NCBI GenBank assembly: GCA_023663615.1
Contig: JAMPHA010000001.1
Span: 372,001 to 436,000, forward strand
Length of the DNA: 64,000 bases
Direction of reading: 5' to 3'
Source of the DNA: DLAJ01 sp023663615
Lineage (GTDB): Bacteria; Bacillota; Clostridia; Lachnospirales; Lachnospiraceae
The stretch's first letter is position 1. Each line of letters begins with the position of its first letter. Below are positions 43,241 to 52,275 of the stretch, in pieces. Made by a program: the position numbers and the translations under genes. The notes below the pieces were generated by a model that saw only the letters and a program-made list of their open reading frames with translations, was not told where the DNA came from and ran no database searches.

Positions 43241-43553
43241 AGATGCCTCCGACCGCAGGAACTCCCGCGCATAAAATATAGTATGATAAAAAGCGGTACC
43301 ACTGCCCGCAGGCTGTCGTCTGACATGACCGGGCGCTTAAATACCTGTCAACATTTTATCATCACCGTGCGATTTGTCAACCATATTTGCGCTCTGTTGC
43401 GCCATCTTGCGCTTTTCCCCGGCACCTGTCGCGAATCTCTTCCGCTTTGCGAATCTCTTCCGCTTTGCGATTTCTTCTTGACAATCCCTTTTGAAGTGCT
43501 ACACTCGCTATGGGAAACATATACAATGCTGTACACAGCGATGGAGGAGCCTT
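43241..43553. promoter_or_regulatory. Divergent intergenic region between leuS and the AEC transporter
   Basis: Minus strand: TTGACA (43352-43347) with no good -10, then GTGGTACCGC near 43300, which matches the T-box core but without room for stem I. Plus strand: two perfect 18-nt tandem copies of GCGAATCTCTTCCGCTTT (43431-43466), followed by a promoter TTGACA (43478-43483), 16-base spacer, TACACT (43500-43505) for the transporter. Confidence 0.6.
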
Positions 43554-44510
43554 ATGGAAAATCTGATCTTTTGCCTGAATGCCACGATCCCTGTTTTTCT
43601 GCTGATGCTGCTCGGTCTGTTTTTCCGCTCGATCGGCATGTTCAAAGAGAACTTTGTCAGCGTCATGAACGCCTTCGTCTTCAAGGTTGCTCTGCCCGTG
43701 CTTTTATTTCAGGAACTTTCCACGCAGGACTTCGGAGAAGTCTGGGACGGTCGTTTTGTCCTGTTCTGCTTTGTCGTAACGGTCATTTGCGTCCTGCTTT
43801 GCGCCGTCTGCTCGCTCTTATTAAAAAACAAAGAAGCCCGCGGCGAATTTACGCAGGCTTCGTTTCGTTCCAGTGCCGCACTTCTTGGCATCAGCTTTAT
43901 CCAGAATATTTACGGGGATGCCGGTATGGCGCCCATGATGATCATCGGTTCCGTGCCGCTCTATAATATCATGGCGGTCGTTCTGTTGGAATGTACGCGC
44001 GCTGACCGCTCTGCGAAAGACGGCCGTTCCCGCCTTGTCCTCATCCGCCAGACATGCCGCGGCATCGTGACAAACCCGATCATTCTCGGCATTCTTGCCG
44101 GTCTGATCTGGTCGGCATGCCGCATCCCGCAGCCTGTCATTTTGGCAAAGACCGTGCGTTATGTCGCAAATCTCGCAACGCCGCTTGGACTGATGGCAAT
44201 GGGCGCAAGTTTTCATTTCAAACAGGCGGCTTCCATGTTAAAGCCGACAATCGCCGCCTCGTTTTTGAAGCTCGTGCTGTTCTGCGCGCTCTTTCTGCCC
44301 GCCGCCGTTCATTTTGGCTACCGCGACGACAGCCTCATCGCCATCCTTATCATGCTCGGTTCGCCGACAACGGTGAGCTGCTTTATCATGGCAAAAAACA
44401 TGGGACACGACGGAACGCTCTCCTCCGGCGTTGTCATGATGACGACGCTGCTCTCGGCATTTACGCTTACGGGATGGCTTTATCTGCTAAAAGTGTTGGG
44501 ATTGTTCTGA
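43554..44510 (+). CDS. AEC-family (auxin efflux carrier-like) transporter
   Basis: 318 residues from the ATG at 43554 (GGAGG). About ten membrane helices in two inverted halves. Family segments: TIPVFLLMLLGLFFRSIGMF, then MNAFVFKVALPVLLFQELS, YGDAGMAPMMIIGSVPLYN and NLATPLGLMAMGASF. The conserved final DSLIAILIMLGSPTTVSCF resembles the substrate-binding crossover. Substrates in bacteria include malate and other small organic acids; not predictable here. Confidence 0.9.
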   Translation: MENLIFCLNATIPVFLLMLLGLFFRSIGMFKENFVSVMNAFVFKVALPVLLFQELSTQDFGEVWDGRFVLFCFVVTVICVLLCAVCSLLLKNKEARGEFTQASFRSSAALLGISFIQNIYGDAGMAPMMIIGSVPLYNIMAVVLLECTRADRSAKDGRSRLVLIRQTCRGIVTNPIILGILAGLIWSACRIPQPVILAKTVRYVANLATPLGLMAMGASFHFKQAASMLKPTIAASFLKLVLFCALFLPAAVHFGYRDDSLIAILIMLGSPTTVSCFIMAKNMGHDGTLSSGVVMMTTLLSAFTLTGWLYLLKVLGLF

Positions 44511-44515
44511 CTCCG

Positions 44516-45277
44516 CTACCTTAAATCCTGCTGTCTCTTTTTTGCAAAAACAAACACGGACAAAGCAGACACAACGACCGCGTACGCCGCAACGACCAGC
44601 AGATGGCCTGCGATTTCTCCCGCATTCCCGCGTACTGCGTCCCTTGCCGCCTCCACAATATGATAAAACGGAAGCGCCTCGCAGATTTTCTTTAAGACGC
44701 CGCCGAGCGCCTCCACGTCCATCCAGATCCCGCCTAAGATCGCGGACAAAGATATGATGACGGAGCATAACCCCGGCGCCGCTTTCTCATTAAAAATGGT
44801 TCCGAACAACAATCCGAGTCCGATAAAAAGAAAATCCGCCGGAAGCAGCACGATCAGCGCCAAAAGCAGTCCGGAGAGCTTAAAAGTATATCCCGTGACC
44901 GCTCCGATCATGACGGAGGCAAGATACGTGATCATGCTCTGTAACACCGCGATCACCAGAATCGGCAAAATATATCCGCCAATAAATTCCGCCGCTGTCA
45001 TCGGCGACGCATAAAGCCGTAACAGAAACGCGCTGCTCCTGTCTTTTGCAACCTGAAGGCAGGTAAACAGCATCACGAACGTCAGCCCGAACACGGCGAT
45101 CCCGCTTGATAAATAGTCGATCCGAAAGATCACCATATTTGCCTGCGCCGGAATGCTTTCATTTAATACCGTCATGATAACAAGCATGACCAAAGGAAAT
45201 CCCAGACAGAAAAGATAGCTGATCGGATCACGCAATAATTCTTTCGCATTTCTTCCCGCAAAAACAACTGCTCTCAT
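44516..45277 (-). CDS. ABC-2 type transporter permease
   Basis: 253 residues from the ATG at 45277, which overlaps the ATPase stop (ATGA). Six membrane helices in the ABC-2 pattern, with RDPISYLFCLGFPLVMLVIM at the start, FTCLQVAKDRSSAFLLRLYASPM in the middle and the LFGTIFNEKAAPGLCSVI segment. Exports an unknown substrate with the ATPase upstream. Shares only a few bases with the converging AEC gene's end. Confidence 0.88.
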   Translation of the reverse strand: MRAVVFAGRNAKELLRDPISYLFCLGFPLVMLVIMTVLNESIPAQANMVIFRIDYLSSGIAVFGLTFVMLFTCLQVAKDRSSAFLLRLYASPMTAAEFIGGYILPILVIAVLQSMITYLASVMIGAVTGYTFKLSGLLLALIVLLPADFLFIGLGLLFGTIFNEKAAPGLCSVIISLSAILGGIWMDVEALGGVLKKICEALPFYHIVEAARDAVRGNAGEIAGHLLVVAAYAVVVSALSVFVFAKKRQQDLR

Positions 45278-46008
45278 TTCGTTTCCTCTCTTTCCGCGAT
45301 CGCGATAAACGCTTCCTCCAGCGTATCTTTTCCCGTCTCGCTCTTGATTTCCTCCAAGGTGCCGTATGCTTTGATAACGCCGTTCACCATGACAGCCACA
45401 TGGTCGGAGAGCGCTTCGACCTCCTCCATATAGTGTGTCGTGAGTACGATCGTCACATGTTTCTTTAAGTCCCCGATCACTTTCCAAAGCTCTCTTCTTG
45501 CAAGCACGTCCAGACCGAGCGTCGGCTCGTCCAGATACAATACCTCCGGCTGCGTGATCAGCGCCATCGCAATACTTAAACGCCGCTGCCATCCGCCGGA
45601 CAGCAGCTTGGCTTTCTTTTCGGCGATCTCCGTCATGCCGAATTGCGCGATCTGTTCCTCCGCCCGCATCCGCGCCTCCTCCTTCGCCGCGCCATAGATC
45701 CGCGCCATGAACCGCAGATTCTCTTTCACCGTCAGGTTCGGGGCAACCGCTGTCTCCTGCGGCGAAAGGTTGCTGTTTAATTTTACTTTGGAAAGCGCCT
45801 CTTTGATGCTGTTTCCCATGACATAAGCCTCGCCGCCGGACGGTCTGCTCAATCCGGACAGCATACGGATCGTTGTCGTTTTTCCCGCGCCGTTGACACC
45901 GAGCAGCGCGAACAACTCACCCTTTTCGATCGACAAAGAAATATGATCCACCGCCCTCTTGGTCCCAAAGTCCTTCACCAGATCTTTGATCTCCACTGCA
46001 TATTCCAT
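45274..46008 (-). CDS. ABC transporter ATPase
   Basis: 244 residues from the ATG at 46008 (AAAGGAG). Walker A GVNGAGKTTT, Q-loop SPQETAVAPNLTV, signature LSGGWQRRLSIAMAL (Trp in place of the usual Gln), Walker B VLYLDEPTLGLD and H-loop TTHYMEEVEAL. The signature departure is allowed in ABC-2 drug and peptide exporters. Second-last gene of the LytTR-DUF3021 module. Confidence 0.93.
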   Translation of the reverse strand: MEYAVEIKDLVKDFGTKRAVDHISLSIEKGELFALLGVNGAGKTTTIRMLSGLSRPSGGEAYVMGNSIKEALSKVKLNSNLSPQETAVAPNLTVKENLRFMARIYGAAKEEARMRAEEQIAQFGMTEIAEKKAKLLSGGWQRRLSIAMALITQPEVLYLDEPTLGLDVLARRELWKVIGDLKKHVTIVLTTHYMEEVEALSDHVAVMVNGVIKAYGTLEEIKSETGKDTLEEAFIAIAEREETK

Positions 46009-46082
46009 ATTGTTCTTACTCCTTTCCCGTTGTAAACCCGTATCCTTATTCTGTCCGGGGCGCATCACAGATTTCCACGACA

Positions 46083-46577
46083 TCATCCCGCCTGCATTCT
46101 TTCCATATCCTCACGCTCCAAAAGCTGCACATTGATGCGCGCGACCTCTCTTCTGCAGACAATGATCTGGCAGGTCCATGTGACCGTATAGGTAAAAAGC
46201 ATTCCTAAAAACACACAGATGAATGAGATCCAATATCTTCCGAGTCCCCAGCAGAAAATACTGACCGGCACCCATACCAGCGCCGTCAGGATAAAATGCA
46301 TGACAGCCTGACGGATCATGCTCCATCTGGCAATCTCTAAAATCACGGAACAGCCGCCGAACGCAAAACCGATCAGACCGCAGAGCAGCGTCTGCACCAT
46401 AAGCGCCATAAACGGATTGGAAAAGCAGGCCGCAAATTCCGGTACGAGTTCCGGCATCGCCTGCGCGTCGCCGGTCATCCTGACCGCACTCATCGTTTTT
46501 GTCATCAAAAGGATCACATTGACCGTCACGCAGGCCGTAAAGCTGACCATCCCACGGCAGATACATTTTTTCCACAT
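46083..46577 (-). CDS. DUF3021 membrane protein
   Basis: 164 residues if started at the ATG at 46577; a GTG at 46643 overlapping the LytTR stop is an alternative that adds 22 residues. Four membrane helices. The opening WKKCICRGMVSFTACVTVN and FTYTVTWTCQIIVCRREVARIN fit DUF3021. These proteins are encoded beside LytTR regulators in Firmicutes and are thought to be membrane partners that control the regulator. The start is uncertain because neither has a strong ribosome site. Confidence 0.78.
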   Translation of the reverse strand: MWKKCICRGMVSFTACVTVNVILLMTKTMSAVRMTGDAQAMPELVPEFAACFSNPFMALMVQTLLCGLIGFAFGGCSVILEIARWSMIRQAVMHFILTALVWVPVSIFCWGLGRYWISFICVFLGMLFTYTVTWTCQIIVCRREVARINVQLLEREDMERMQAG

Positions 46578-46636
46578 AAAAAACCATACCCTTTCCACAG
46601 CCTGCATGCTTTGAAACACAGGCTGACCACATTTTT

Positions 46637-47074
46637 TCACCACATCAGACTCTCTTTGATCCGGCTCATATAACGCCTGGATACATAGGTCTCAATCTCT
46701 CCCTGCAAATACATGTGAATGGTTCCCGCGATGCTCGTATCCATTCTTCTGATCTTTTTTGCATTGACGATCTCCGAATTGGAAATACGGACAAATTGTT
46801 TTTTTAACGTCTCTTCGAGTTCATACAACCTCGCCCGCACAAGGTACGTCGCATCCGCTGTCTGTGCATACACGCGCTGTCTGCTCGCAAAAAAACGGAT
46901 GATCTCGCTCTGCGTAATCTGCACGGCGTCCCGTTCATCGTAAACCGTAATCTTCTCATCCACCGCCTCTGCAATGATCTGCTTTAGCTCCGCAAGCTCC
47001 CTTGTCTTTTCCGCGCCGCATATGACGATTTCCGGCTCCTTAAATTTTTCGTGTATCCAAAAAGAAATTTTCAC
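46637..47074 (-). CDS. LytTR-family DNA-binding regulator
   Basis: 145 residues: about 45 residues of N-terminal helix/strand sequence and then a LytTR domain (QSEIIRFFASRQRVYAQT, LYELEETLKKQFVRISNSEIVN, and the C-terminal IETYVSRRYMSRIKESL). No receiver domain, so it is probably controlled by the DUF3021 protein. A 21-bp direct repeat upstream suggests autoregulation. Controls the ABC exporter module most likely. Confidence 0.9.
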   Translation of the reverse strand: MKISFWIHEKFKEPEIVICGAEKTRELAELKQIIAEAVDEKITVYDERDAVQITQSEIIRFFASRQRVYAQTADATYLVRARLYELEETLKKQFVRISNSEIVNAKKIRRMDTSIAGTIHMYLQGEIETYVSRRYMSRIKESLMW

Positions 47075-47139
47075 TTTGATCCCCCTGCATGTGTCCTGCT
47101 TACCATATCATAAACCGCTTCCATTGTGTTTATTGTAAC

Positions 47140-47170
47140 GATAAATGGTCGTTTTGCAAAGATAAATGGT
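47140..47170 (-). promoter_or_regulatory. Direct repeat with 21-bp period, candidate LytTR binding site
   Basis: Minus strand ACCATTTATC occurs at 47149-47140 and 47170-47161, exactly 21 bases apart, the spacing LytTR proteins recognise. Immediately downstream is a TATGAT -10 (47112-47107) with no good -35, as expected for an activated promoter. It lies 65 bases upstream of the LytTR gene. Confidence 0.78.
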
Positions 47171-47244
47171 TATTACTAAGAAGTACCCGCCACAGAGCGT
47201 GTGTTCTCCATGACGGGTACCGTATGATTCCATATTTGCACTTC

Positions 47245-49071
47245 TCAATGTTTCGTTTTGACTGCAACCGCGATTCCTCCGATCAGAACCAAAAGGGAAA
47301 CGCCGATCAAAACCAGTACTTCAACGGCATTTCCGAAATCGGGATGTTCTACTCCTGTTTCCGTCCCGCCTTGCTCCTGCCACGCGGTGCGCATCCCATT
47401 CCTCCGTGTCTGTCCTCCACCCGGTACAAACGGCTCCGCGCCTGCCTCCGACATTTCCTCATCGTCCGGCGCCTCCATTCCCTGTCCGCCCGGTGCCTCC
47501 ATTTCCTGTCCGCCCGGCGGCTCCATTCCCTGTCCGTCCGGTGCCTCCATTCCCTGTCCGTCCGGCGGCTCCATTCCCTGTCCGTCCGGCGCTTCCATTC
47601 CCTGTCCGTCCGGCGCTTCCATTCCCTGTCCGCCCGAAAAATCCCGTCCGCCGGTCTGTGCCGGAGTCCCGTGCCGCATTCCTCCTCCGAACGCTCCGCC
47701 GCCAAACGCTCCGCCTCCGCGCGTTCCAAAACCGGAAGAAGTGTTGTCCACTGTCATCTGTTCTTCTACACCGCCGACCACGACGGTACAGGTATCTCCG
47801 ATCTTCAGTTCAGGAGCGCTGAGCACCATATAGGAAAAGCTGCATGGAATCTCTGCGGAAAGAATCTCGCTGCCCGCGGAATCCATCAGACTGACCGTCG
47901 TACCGGCGCCCGCAGCCGTACCTTGATAAACCAGAAATCCCTGCGTTGAACCGGCATCCGGGCTCTCCGCCATCGTACTGCTGCCGCAGGCGATCACAGT
48001 GCCGCCGCTGATCACGCACACGCCGCCGTTCTCACTGCCATAGTCGATTGCGCAGTTTCCCCCGCTGTTCGAAACGCTGATCAACAGACTGCCGCCGTCA
48101 ATATAAATATCACCGTTGGAATCTAATCCGTCGGCATCCCTGCCGGACTCGTTTATGATCGCAATGTCCCCGCCCGTAATGCGGATGACGGAGTTTCTGC
48201 CATTTCCATTCGCATTGATCCCGTCGTCCGTCGGCATAATCGAAACGCTCCCCCCGGCGATCGTAATATCTATCGCTTCCAGCCCTTCATAACAGTCCGT
48301 GATCGTCACATTACCGGACTCCATATAAAGAAATGCCGTGTCGTCATCATTGGAAACCGTGATCCCGTCATCCCCTGCTGAAACGGTGATGGCGGCACTC
48401 CGGATACGCACGCTGTCATTCGCGTGAATCCCATCCTGAACCGCACGGATCGTCAATTCTCCGCCCGCGATCACCAGATCGTCGTTGCACACGATCCCGT
48501 GTTGATATTCTCCGATTACCGTAAGCGCACCGGCTCCGTTGATCGTCAGATCGTCGCGGGAATAAACCGCGCCGTCCACCCCCGCGGCAATGATTTCCGC
48601 ATCGTACTGCGCACCGGCAGAAATTGTATTTTTTGTGCCATCCGCCAATGTCAGGAACACCTTATCCGCCTGTTCGATCCGGATGGCCGCACCCTCCTCG
48701 CAACGGATCGTCACACCGTCAAGCAGGATCCATATTTTATCGTTTTTATCCGCATCAATGATGACGCTTCCATCCGTAAGATCACCGGTCAGCACATAAT
48801 ACCCTGCGCTGATAATGAAAACATCCCCGCCGTATCCATAGGCGCCGTTTCCCTTGACCGTACTTCCCGTATCGGACAGGATGATCTGCGTGGCGGAAGC
48901 GGTATCCCAATCTGCATTCCGATCATTTTCCGTAAACAGACTGCCATCCGCATCCGCGTTTACAACGGGAACGATGCCGAAATGCCTGCCGTTTATAAAC
49001 AGAATCGTTATGATGACCGCAGCAAGGATCGCGCCGATGCAGATGAAGTCAATCTTTTTATGTGTGGACAC
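47245..49071 (-). CDS. Cthe_2159-type carbohydrate-binding surface protein
   Basis: 608 residues. N-terminal membrane helix (about 6-27) and a C-terminal one (LVLIGVSLLVLIGGIAVAV). Between them lies a right-handed beta-helix of the Cthe_2159 (PF14262) family, rich in the ITIAGGSVSIMPTDDGINANG and DDGITVSNDDDTAF type motifs that bind calcium in this family. The region before the C terminus is low complexity with an eight-residue GQGMEAPD-type repeat. The homologue in Clostridium thermocellum binds acidic polysaccharides. It sits beside a DUF4956 gene and a VTC-like gene. Confidence 0.83.
   Translation of the reverse strand: MSTHKKIDFICIGAILAAVIITILFINGRHFGIVPVVNADADGSLFTENDRNADWDTASATQIILSDTGSTVKGNGAYGYGGDVFIISAGYYVLTGDLTDGSVIIDADKNDKIWILLDGVTIRCEEGAAIRIEQADKVFLTLADGTKNTISAGAQYDAEIIAAGVDGAVYSRDDLTINGAGALTVIGEYQHGIVCNDDLVIAGGELTIRAVQDGIHANDSVRIRSAAITVSAGDDGITVSNDDDTAFLYMESGNVTITDCYEGLEAIDITIAGGSVSIMPTDDGINANGNGRNSVIRITGGDIAIINESGRDADGLDSNGDIYIDGGSLLISVSNSGGNCAIDYGSENGGVCVISGGTVIACGSSTMAESPDAGSTQGFLVYQGTAAGAGTTVSLMDSAGSEILSAEIPCSFSYMVLSAPELKIGDTCTVVVGGVEEQMTVDNTSSGFGTRGGGAFGGGAFGGGMRHGTPAQTGGRDFSGGQGMEAPDGQGMEAPDGQGMEPPDGQGMEAPDGQGMEPPGGQEMEAPGGQGMEAPDDEEMSEAGAEPFVPGGGQTRRNGMRTAWQEQGGTETGVEHPDFGNAVEVLVLIGVSLLVLIGGIAVAVKTKH
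47474..47641 (-). repeat. Seven tandem copies of a 24-nt coding repeat
   Basis: Units of TCCATTCCCTGTCCGTCCGG type start at 47474 and every 24 bases to 47618 (plus strand view). They encode alternating DGQGMEAP and DGQGMEPP units of the surface protein. The two central copies at 47570 and 47594 are identical. Confidence 0.9.
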
Positions 49072-49083
49072 GGATCAACCTCC

Positions 49084-49755
49084 TCACCCCATGTAATCTC
49101 CGTTATAGCTGACTAAAACCGCACTGCTGATCCCCTGCATTTCAGACAGCCTGTTAATGAAATCGGTGTCGTCGTCTTTCAGACTAATCTCCATCGTCAG
49201 TTCCACACTGCCCTTTTGTGCGCTCTTACTCTTGATCGCACACCGTTTCGTCATCTCCTCAAGATACGCCTTTGCCGCGCTCTCGCTTTTATGTCCGTCG
49301 CATTGCAGGATCACAATGTAAGGATGGCAGTGCGGCTTCCGATTGACAAAAACAAGAAGGATCACGCCGATGATTACGCTGCCGATCACTGCCAGCGGAA
49401 TCATCCCCGCCGCCAGTACGATACCGCCCGCGATCGCCCAAAATAGAAACGCGATGTCCAGAGGTTCTTTAATGGCTGTACGGAAACGGACAATGGACAA
49501 TGCGCCCACCATACCGAGGGAAAGCACGACGTTACTCGTAACTGCAAGAATCACCACCGTCGTGATCATCGTCAGAGCGATCAGCGTAACGCCGAAGCTG
49601 GAAGAATACATGACTCCCTGATAGGTCTTTTTATAGACCAGAAAAATAAACAGCCCCAACCCGATCGCAAGAACAAGCGCAAGCGCCATATCAAAAAGAC
49701 TGACGACCGTTACATTCTCAAGAAAACTGGATTTGAAAATATCATTGAATGTCAT
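49084..49755 (-). CDS. DUF4956 membrane protein
   Basis: 223 residues. Four membrane helices, including ALALVLAIGLGLFIFLVY, LTMITTVVILAV and the GGIVLAAGMIPLAVIGSVI region, with the conserved MVGALSIVRFRTAIKEPLDI between them. A soluble C-terminal domain of about 70 residues follows. DUF4956 is regularly encoded beside VTC-type polyphosphate polymerase genes, forming a membrane module. AAAGGAG precedes the start. Confidence 0.88.
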   Translation of the reverse strand: MTFNDIFKSSFLENVTVVSLFDMALALVLAIGLGLFIFLVYKKTYQGVMYSSSFGVTLIALTMITTVVILAVTSNVVLSLGMVGALSIVRFRTAIKEPLDIAFLFWAIAGGIVLAAGMIPLAVIGSVIIGVILLVFVNRKPHCHPYIVILQCDGHKSESAAKAYLEEMTKRCAIKSKSAQKGSVELTMEISLKDDDTDFINRLSEMQGISSAVLVSYNGDYMG

Positions 49756-49771
49756 ATTTTTTCTCCTTTAT

Positions 49772-50443
49772 CTAACCGTAAATACGGCATTGTGCATATT
49801 TGGAAAAGGCGGCTGCCCGCCGTCCGGGAATCCTGACGGCATCCCGAATGATGTCAGGCAAAAAATGATCCCACTTCACTTCCAGAATGATCGGGGCGTC
49901 CCCCGCCGGAACCGTGATACAGTCCGGCTTTAAGAAGTCCGCGCAGCATAAGCCCGTCCGAATGTGATAGTCCAGTGTGACCCGGACATTGCCGGGCGCA
50001 AAGACAAACGGTTCCCTTGTGTAATCCACAATGACCTTCGGCCGCAGTCCCTGCATCCGCATTTTGGCATACAATTCACGGATCAATTCTTCCGGGCTGT
50101 CCGCCATCCAGTCCGAACGACCGTCCGCGATTGCCTGCGCCTGCTCCCTGGTAAGAACCGCTTTTTGCTTTTTTCCAAGTCCGCCGATCTTTCTCTTTTT
50201 CTCCAAATAAATCAGGGATGTGTCGCCGTCATAATAACGGATGCGGAATTTTTCCCTGCGGCTGACGCCGTCCAGCTTTTCCTGTAACGCCCGATCCGCC
50301 ATGTTATCAAAATACAGGCTCCGTATCTGATATTTGCCGTCAACCGCATGAGGATCTATGCTTGCGACCGCCCGCAGCCGCTGTCGCAGCGTCAAAAGGT
50401 CCGCCTGATTGATCTCATGCTTCCATTCGTGCCGGTAATCCAT
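49772..50443 (-). CDS. VTC-domain polyphosphate polymerase-like protein
   Basis: 223 residues forming one VTC/CYTH-type tunnel fold. It begins YRHEWKHEINQADLLTL, then IRSLYFDNMADRALQEKL and EKFRIRYYDG, LIYLEKKRK, GLRPKVIVDYTREPF and VTLDYHIRTG, ending with IILEVKWD. The Arg/Lys/Glu residues inside the tunnel are present in order. Related domains make polyphosphate from ATP; the bacterial genes paired with DUF4956 and surface proteins are annotated this way but are not all proven. Confidence 0.85.
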   Translation of the reverse strand: MDYRHEWKHEINQADLLTLRQRLRAVASIDPHAVDGKYQIRSLYFDNMADRALQEKLDGVSRREKFRIRYYDGDTSLIYLEKKRKIGGLGKKQKAVLTREQAQAIADGRSDWMADSPEELIRELYAKMRMQGLRPKVIVDYTREPFVFAPGNVRVTLDYHIRTGLCCADFLKPDCITVPAGDAPIILEVKWDHFLPDIIRDAVRIPGRRAAAFSKYAQCRIYG

Positions 50444-50543
50444 ATCGCTCCCCCATTCTGACGTGATTTTCGTTCATTTTACACGCAGAACTTGAAAATG
50501 CGGTGAAGTTTTTGTGAAAATTTTATGGCTGAAATTACGCATT

Positions 50544-51251
50544 TCACTCATTATATTCGATCCTTGCACGGATACGCTGCATTTTTGCGTCCAGACGCGC
50601 GCTCTCCTCCGCGCATTCCTTTAATTCCGCAGCAATCTCCTCCGCGCAGTTTAAGTCCTTTTTATAACGCATCTTATGTTCTAACGACGCCCAAAAATCC
50701 ATTGCGATCGTACGGAGCTGCACCTCCACGCGCATCAGTCTTTTTTCATCCGCAAGAAAGATCGGCGTTTCAATGATCAGATGCAGACTGCGGTAGCCGT
50801 TCGCCTTCGGATGGCGGATATAATCTTTCGAAGATACCAGTTCCACATCATCCTGCTGTAGCAGATAGCGCGCGATCAGATATACGTCCTCCGGAAAAGA
50901 ACAGATCACACGGATGCCCGCAACATCATTTAGATTTTCCTCAATACCCGCCACCGTCTGCGGGAGTCCCTTGCGCCTTAATTTTTCCGAGATACTACGC
51001 GGATGCTTTAAGCGGGTTTTAATCGTCTCGATCGGGTTGCGGTCGTACTGCTGGGAAAGCGTCTCGTTCAACACACGGATTTTCGTCTCCACCTCCATGA
51101 TCGCACAACGGTAGCACGCCATCAAAAAAGAAAACTGTTTTCCCACCTGCTCTAATTTGGAAATTTCGATCAGTTCCGCCCCCTTTTCTTCTGCTTCTAC
51201 GATTTCTTCTCCCTCTATTTCTGCTACTCTTTTTTTCGTTTTTATGATCAT
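50544..51251 (-). CDS. Small alarmone synthetase (RelQ/RelP-type)
   Basis: 235 residues with a single RelA/SpoT synthetase domain and no hydrolase domain: ENLNDVAGIRVICSF, YIRHPKANGYRSLHLII, and VEVQLRTIAMDFWASLEH. An acidic N-terminal extension (about 40 residues) is unusual. Makes (p)ppGpp or related nucleotides without ribosome control. GGAGG precedes the start and an extended -10 (TGATATAAT, 51293-51288) lies 40 bases upstream, so it may have its own promoter. Confidence 0.9.
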   Translation of the reverse strand: MIIKTKKRVAEIEGEEIVEAEEKGAELIEISKLEQVGKQFSFLMACYRCAIMEVETKIRVLNETLSQQYDRNPIETIKTRLKHPRSISEKLRRKGLPQTVAGIEENLNDVAGIRVICSFPEDVYLIARYLLQQDDVELVSSKDYIRHPKANGYRSLHLIIETPIFLADEKRLMRVEVQLRTIAMDFWASLEHKMRYKKDLNCAEEIAAELKECAEESARLDAKMQRIRARIEYNE

Positions 51252-51324
51252 GTTCCGAACCTCCGCAACGTTTTTTCCTTTGCGCCTATTATATCATAAA
51301 ATCGGTTCGGAAAAACTTATCTTT

Positions 51325-52263
51325 CTATGAAGATTTTATAATCAATTGTTCTTCCTCCACCCGTTCAAACACCGCCGTCACCGTAAACAGGTCGCCCTCC
51401 AATGACGCGCTCATCTTGGCGTTCATTTTTTCCGCCAGTCCGCGCGCGATCGAGAGTCCGAGCCCCGTCGAGCTGTTCGCCCTCGCCTTATCCGCCCGGT
51501 AAAACCGTTCAAATACCCGCTCCACGCCAATCTCCTCGGCATGTTCCACCCTGTTTGCGCAGGAAAATATCACACGCTGCCCCTCTGCAGTCAGCCGGAT
51601 ACAAACATCCGCCTTTCCGTGCTCCAGACTGTTCTTTATGATATTTTGCAGCATCCGTCCGATCATCGTCTCATTGCCCCGCGTGTATACGCGCTCCTCA
51701 CAGACGGATACCTGCGGCTCCAGGCCGCGCGCCTTGCAGTCCTCATAAAAAGAAAACGCCGCGTCACAGACAAGCCGGTTTAACTCCACGCGTTCCATGG
51801 ACGGCGCGTACGCGTTGTCCTGCAGTCTGGCATACAAAAACAGCTCGTCCAGGATTCCGCGCAGCGCCTCGATCCGCCTCCGGATGATCCCGATGTAACG
51901 CGCCTGCTCCTCTTTGGAATCGCTCTCTTCCAATAATTGCACATACCCGTCTAGGGATGTTAAGGGCGTCCGAATATCATGGGAAAGATTGGTGACCGTC
52001 TCTTTGATGACCGTCTCCTGCGTCTCCACCGCCCGCCGTTTTTCCTCCGTGCCGGTCAACAGCCCGTTCACTTCCTCCGCCAGTCTTCCCATCCCGAACT
52101 GCATGCCGTCCGCCGACAATTTCATATTCGTCTGATGTGTTTTGATAAACTGAAGCTGGCGGCAGATGCTGTTCACCTGCCGCCGGTAGCGGATCACAAT
52201 ACACCACGCCGTTATCATGGCTGCCGCCAGACAAACGACTGCAATTGTCCAAATCCCTTCCAT
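51325..52263 (-). CDS. Sensor histidine kinase of an ABC-linked two-component module
   Basis: 312 residues. One N-terminal membrane helix (IWTIAVVCLAAAMITAWCIVI) and little extracellular sequence, so it probably senses through a partner. Kinase core: SHDIRTPLTSLDGYVQL, NIIKNSLEHG, STGLGLSIARGLAEKM, all intact. It follows the permease by 12 bases. With the upstream ATPase and response regulator, the gene order is regulator-ATPase-permease-kinase, as in antimicrobial-peptide sensing/resistance modules. Confidence 0.9.
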   Translation of the reverse strand: MEGIWTIAVVCLAAAMITAWCIVIRYRRQVNSICRQLQFIKTHQTNMKLSADGMQFGMGRLAEEVNGLLTGTEEKRRAVETQETVIKETVTNLSHDIRTPLTSLDGYVQLLEESDSKEEQARYIGIIRRRIEALRGILDELFLYARLQDNAYAPSMERVELNRLVCDAAFSFYEDCKARGLEPQVSVCEERVYTRGNETMIGRMLQNIIKNSLEHGKADVCIRLTAEGQRVIFSCANRVEHAEEIGVERVFERFYRADKARANSSTGLGLSIARGLAEKMNAKMSASLEGDLFTVTAVFERVEEEQLIIKSS

Positions 52264-52275
52264 GCTGTTTTACCC

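Noticed and set aside
43431..43466. Short tandem copies as a CRISPR array
   Set aside because: Only two 18-nt copies with no spacer and no cas genes.
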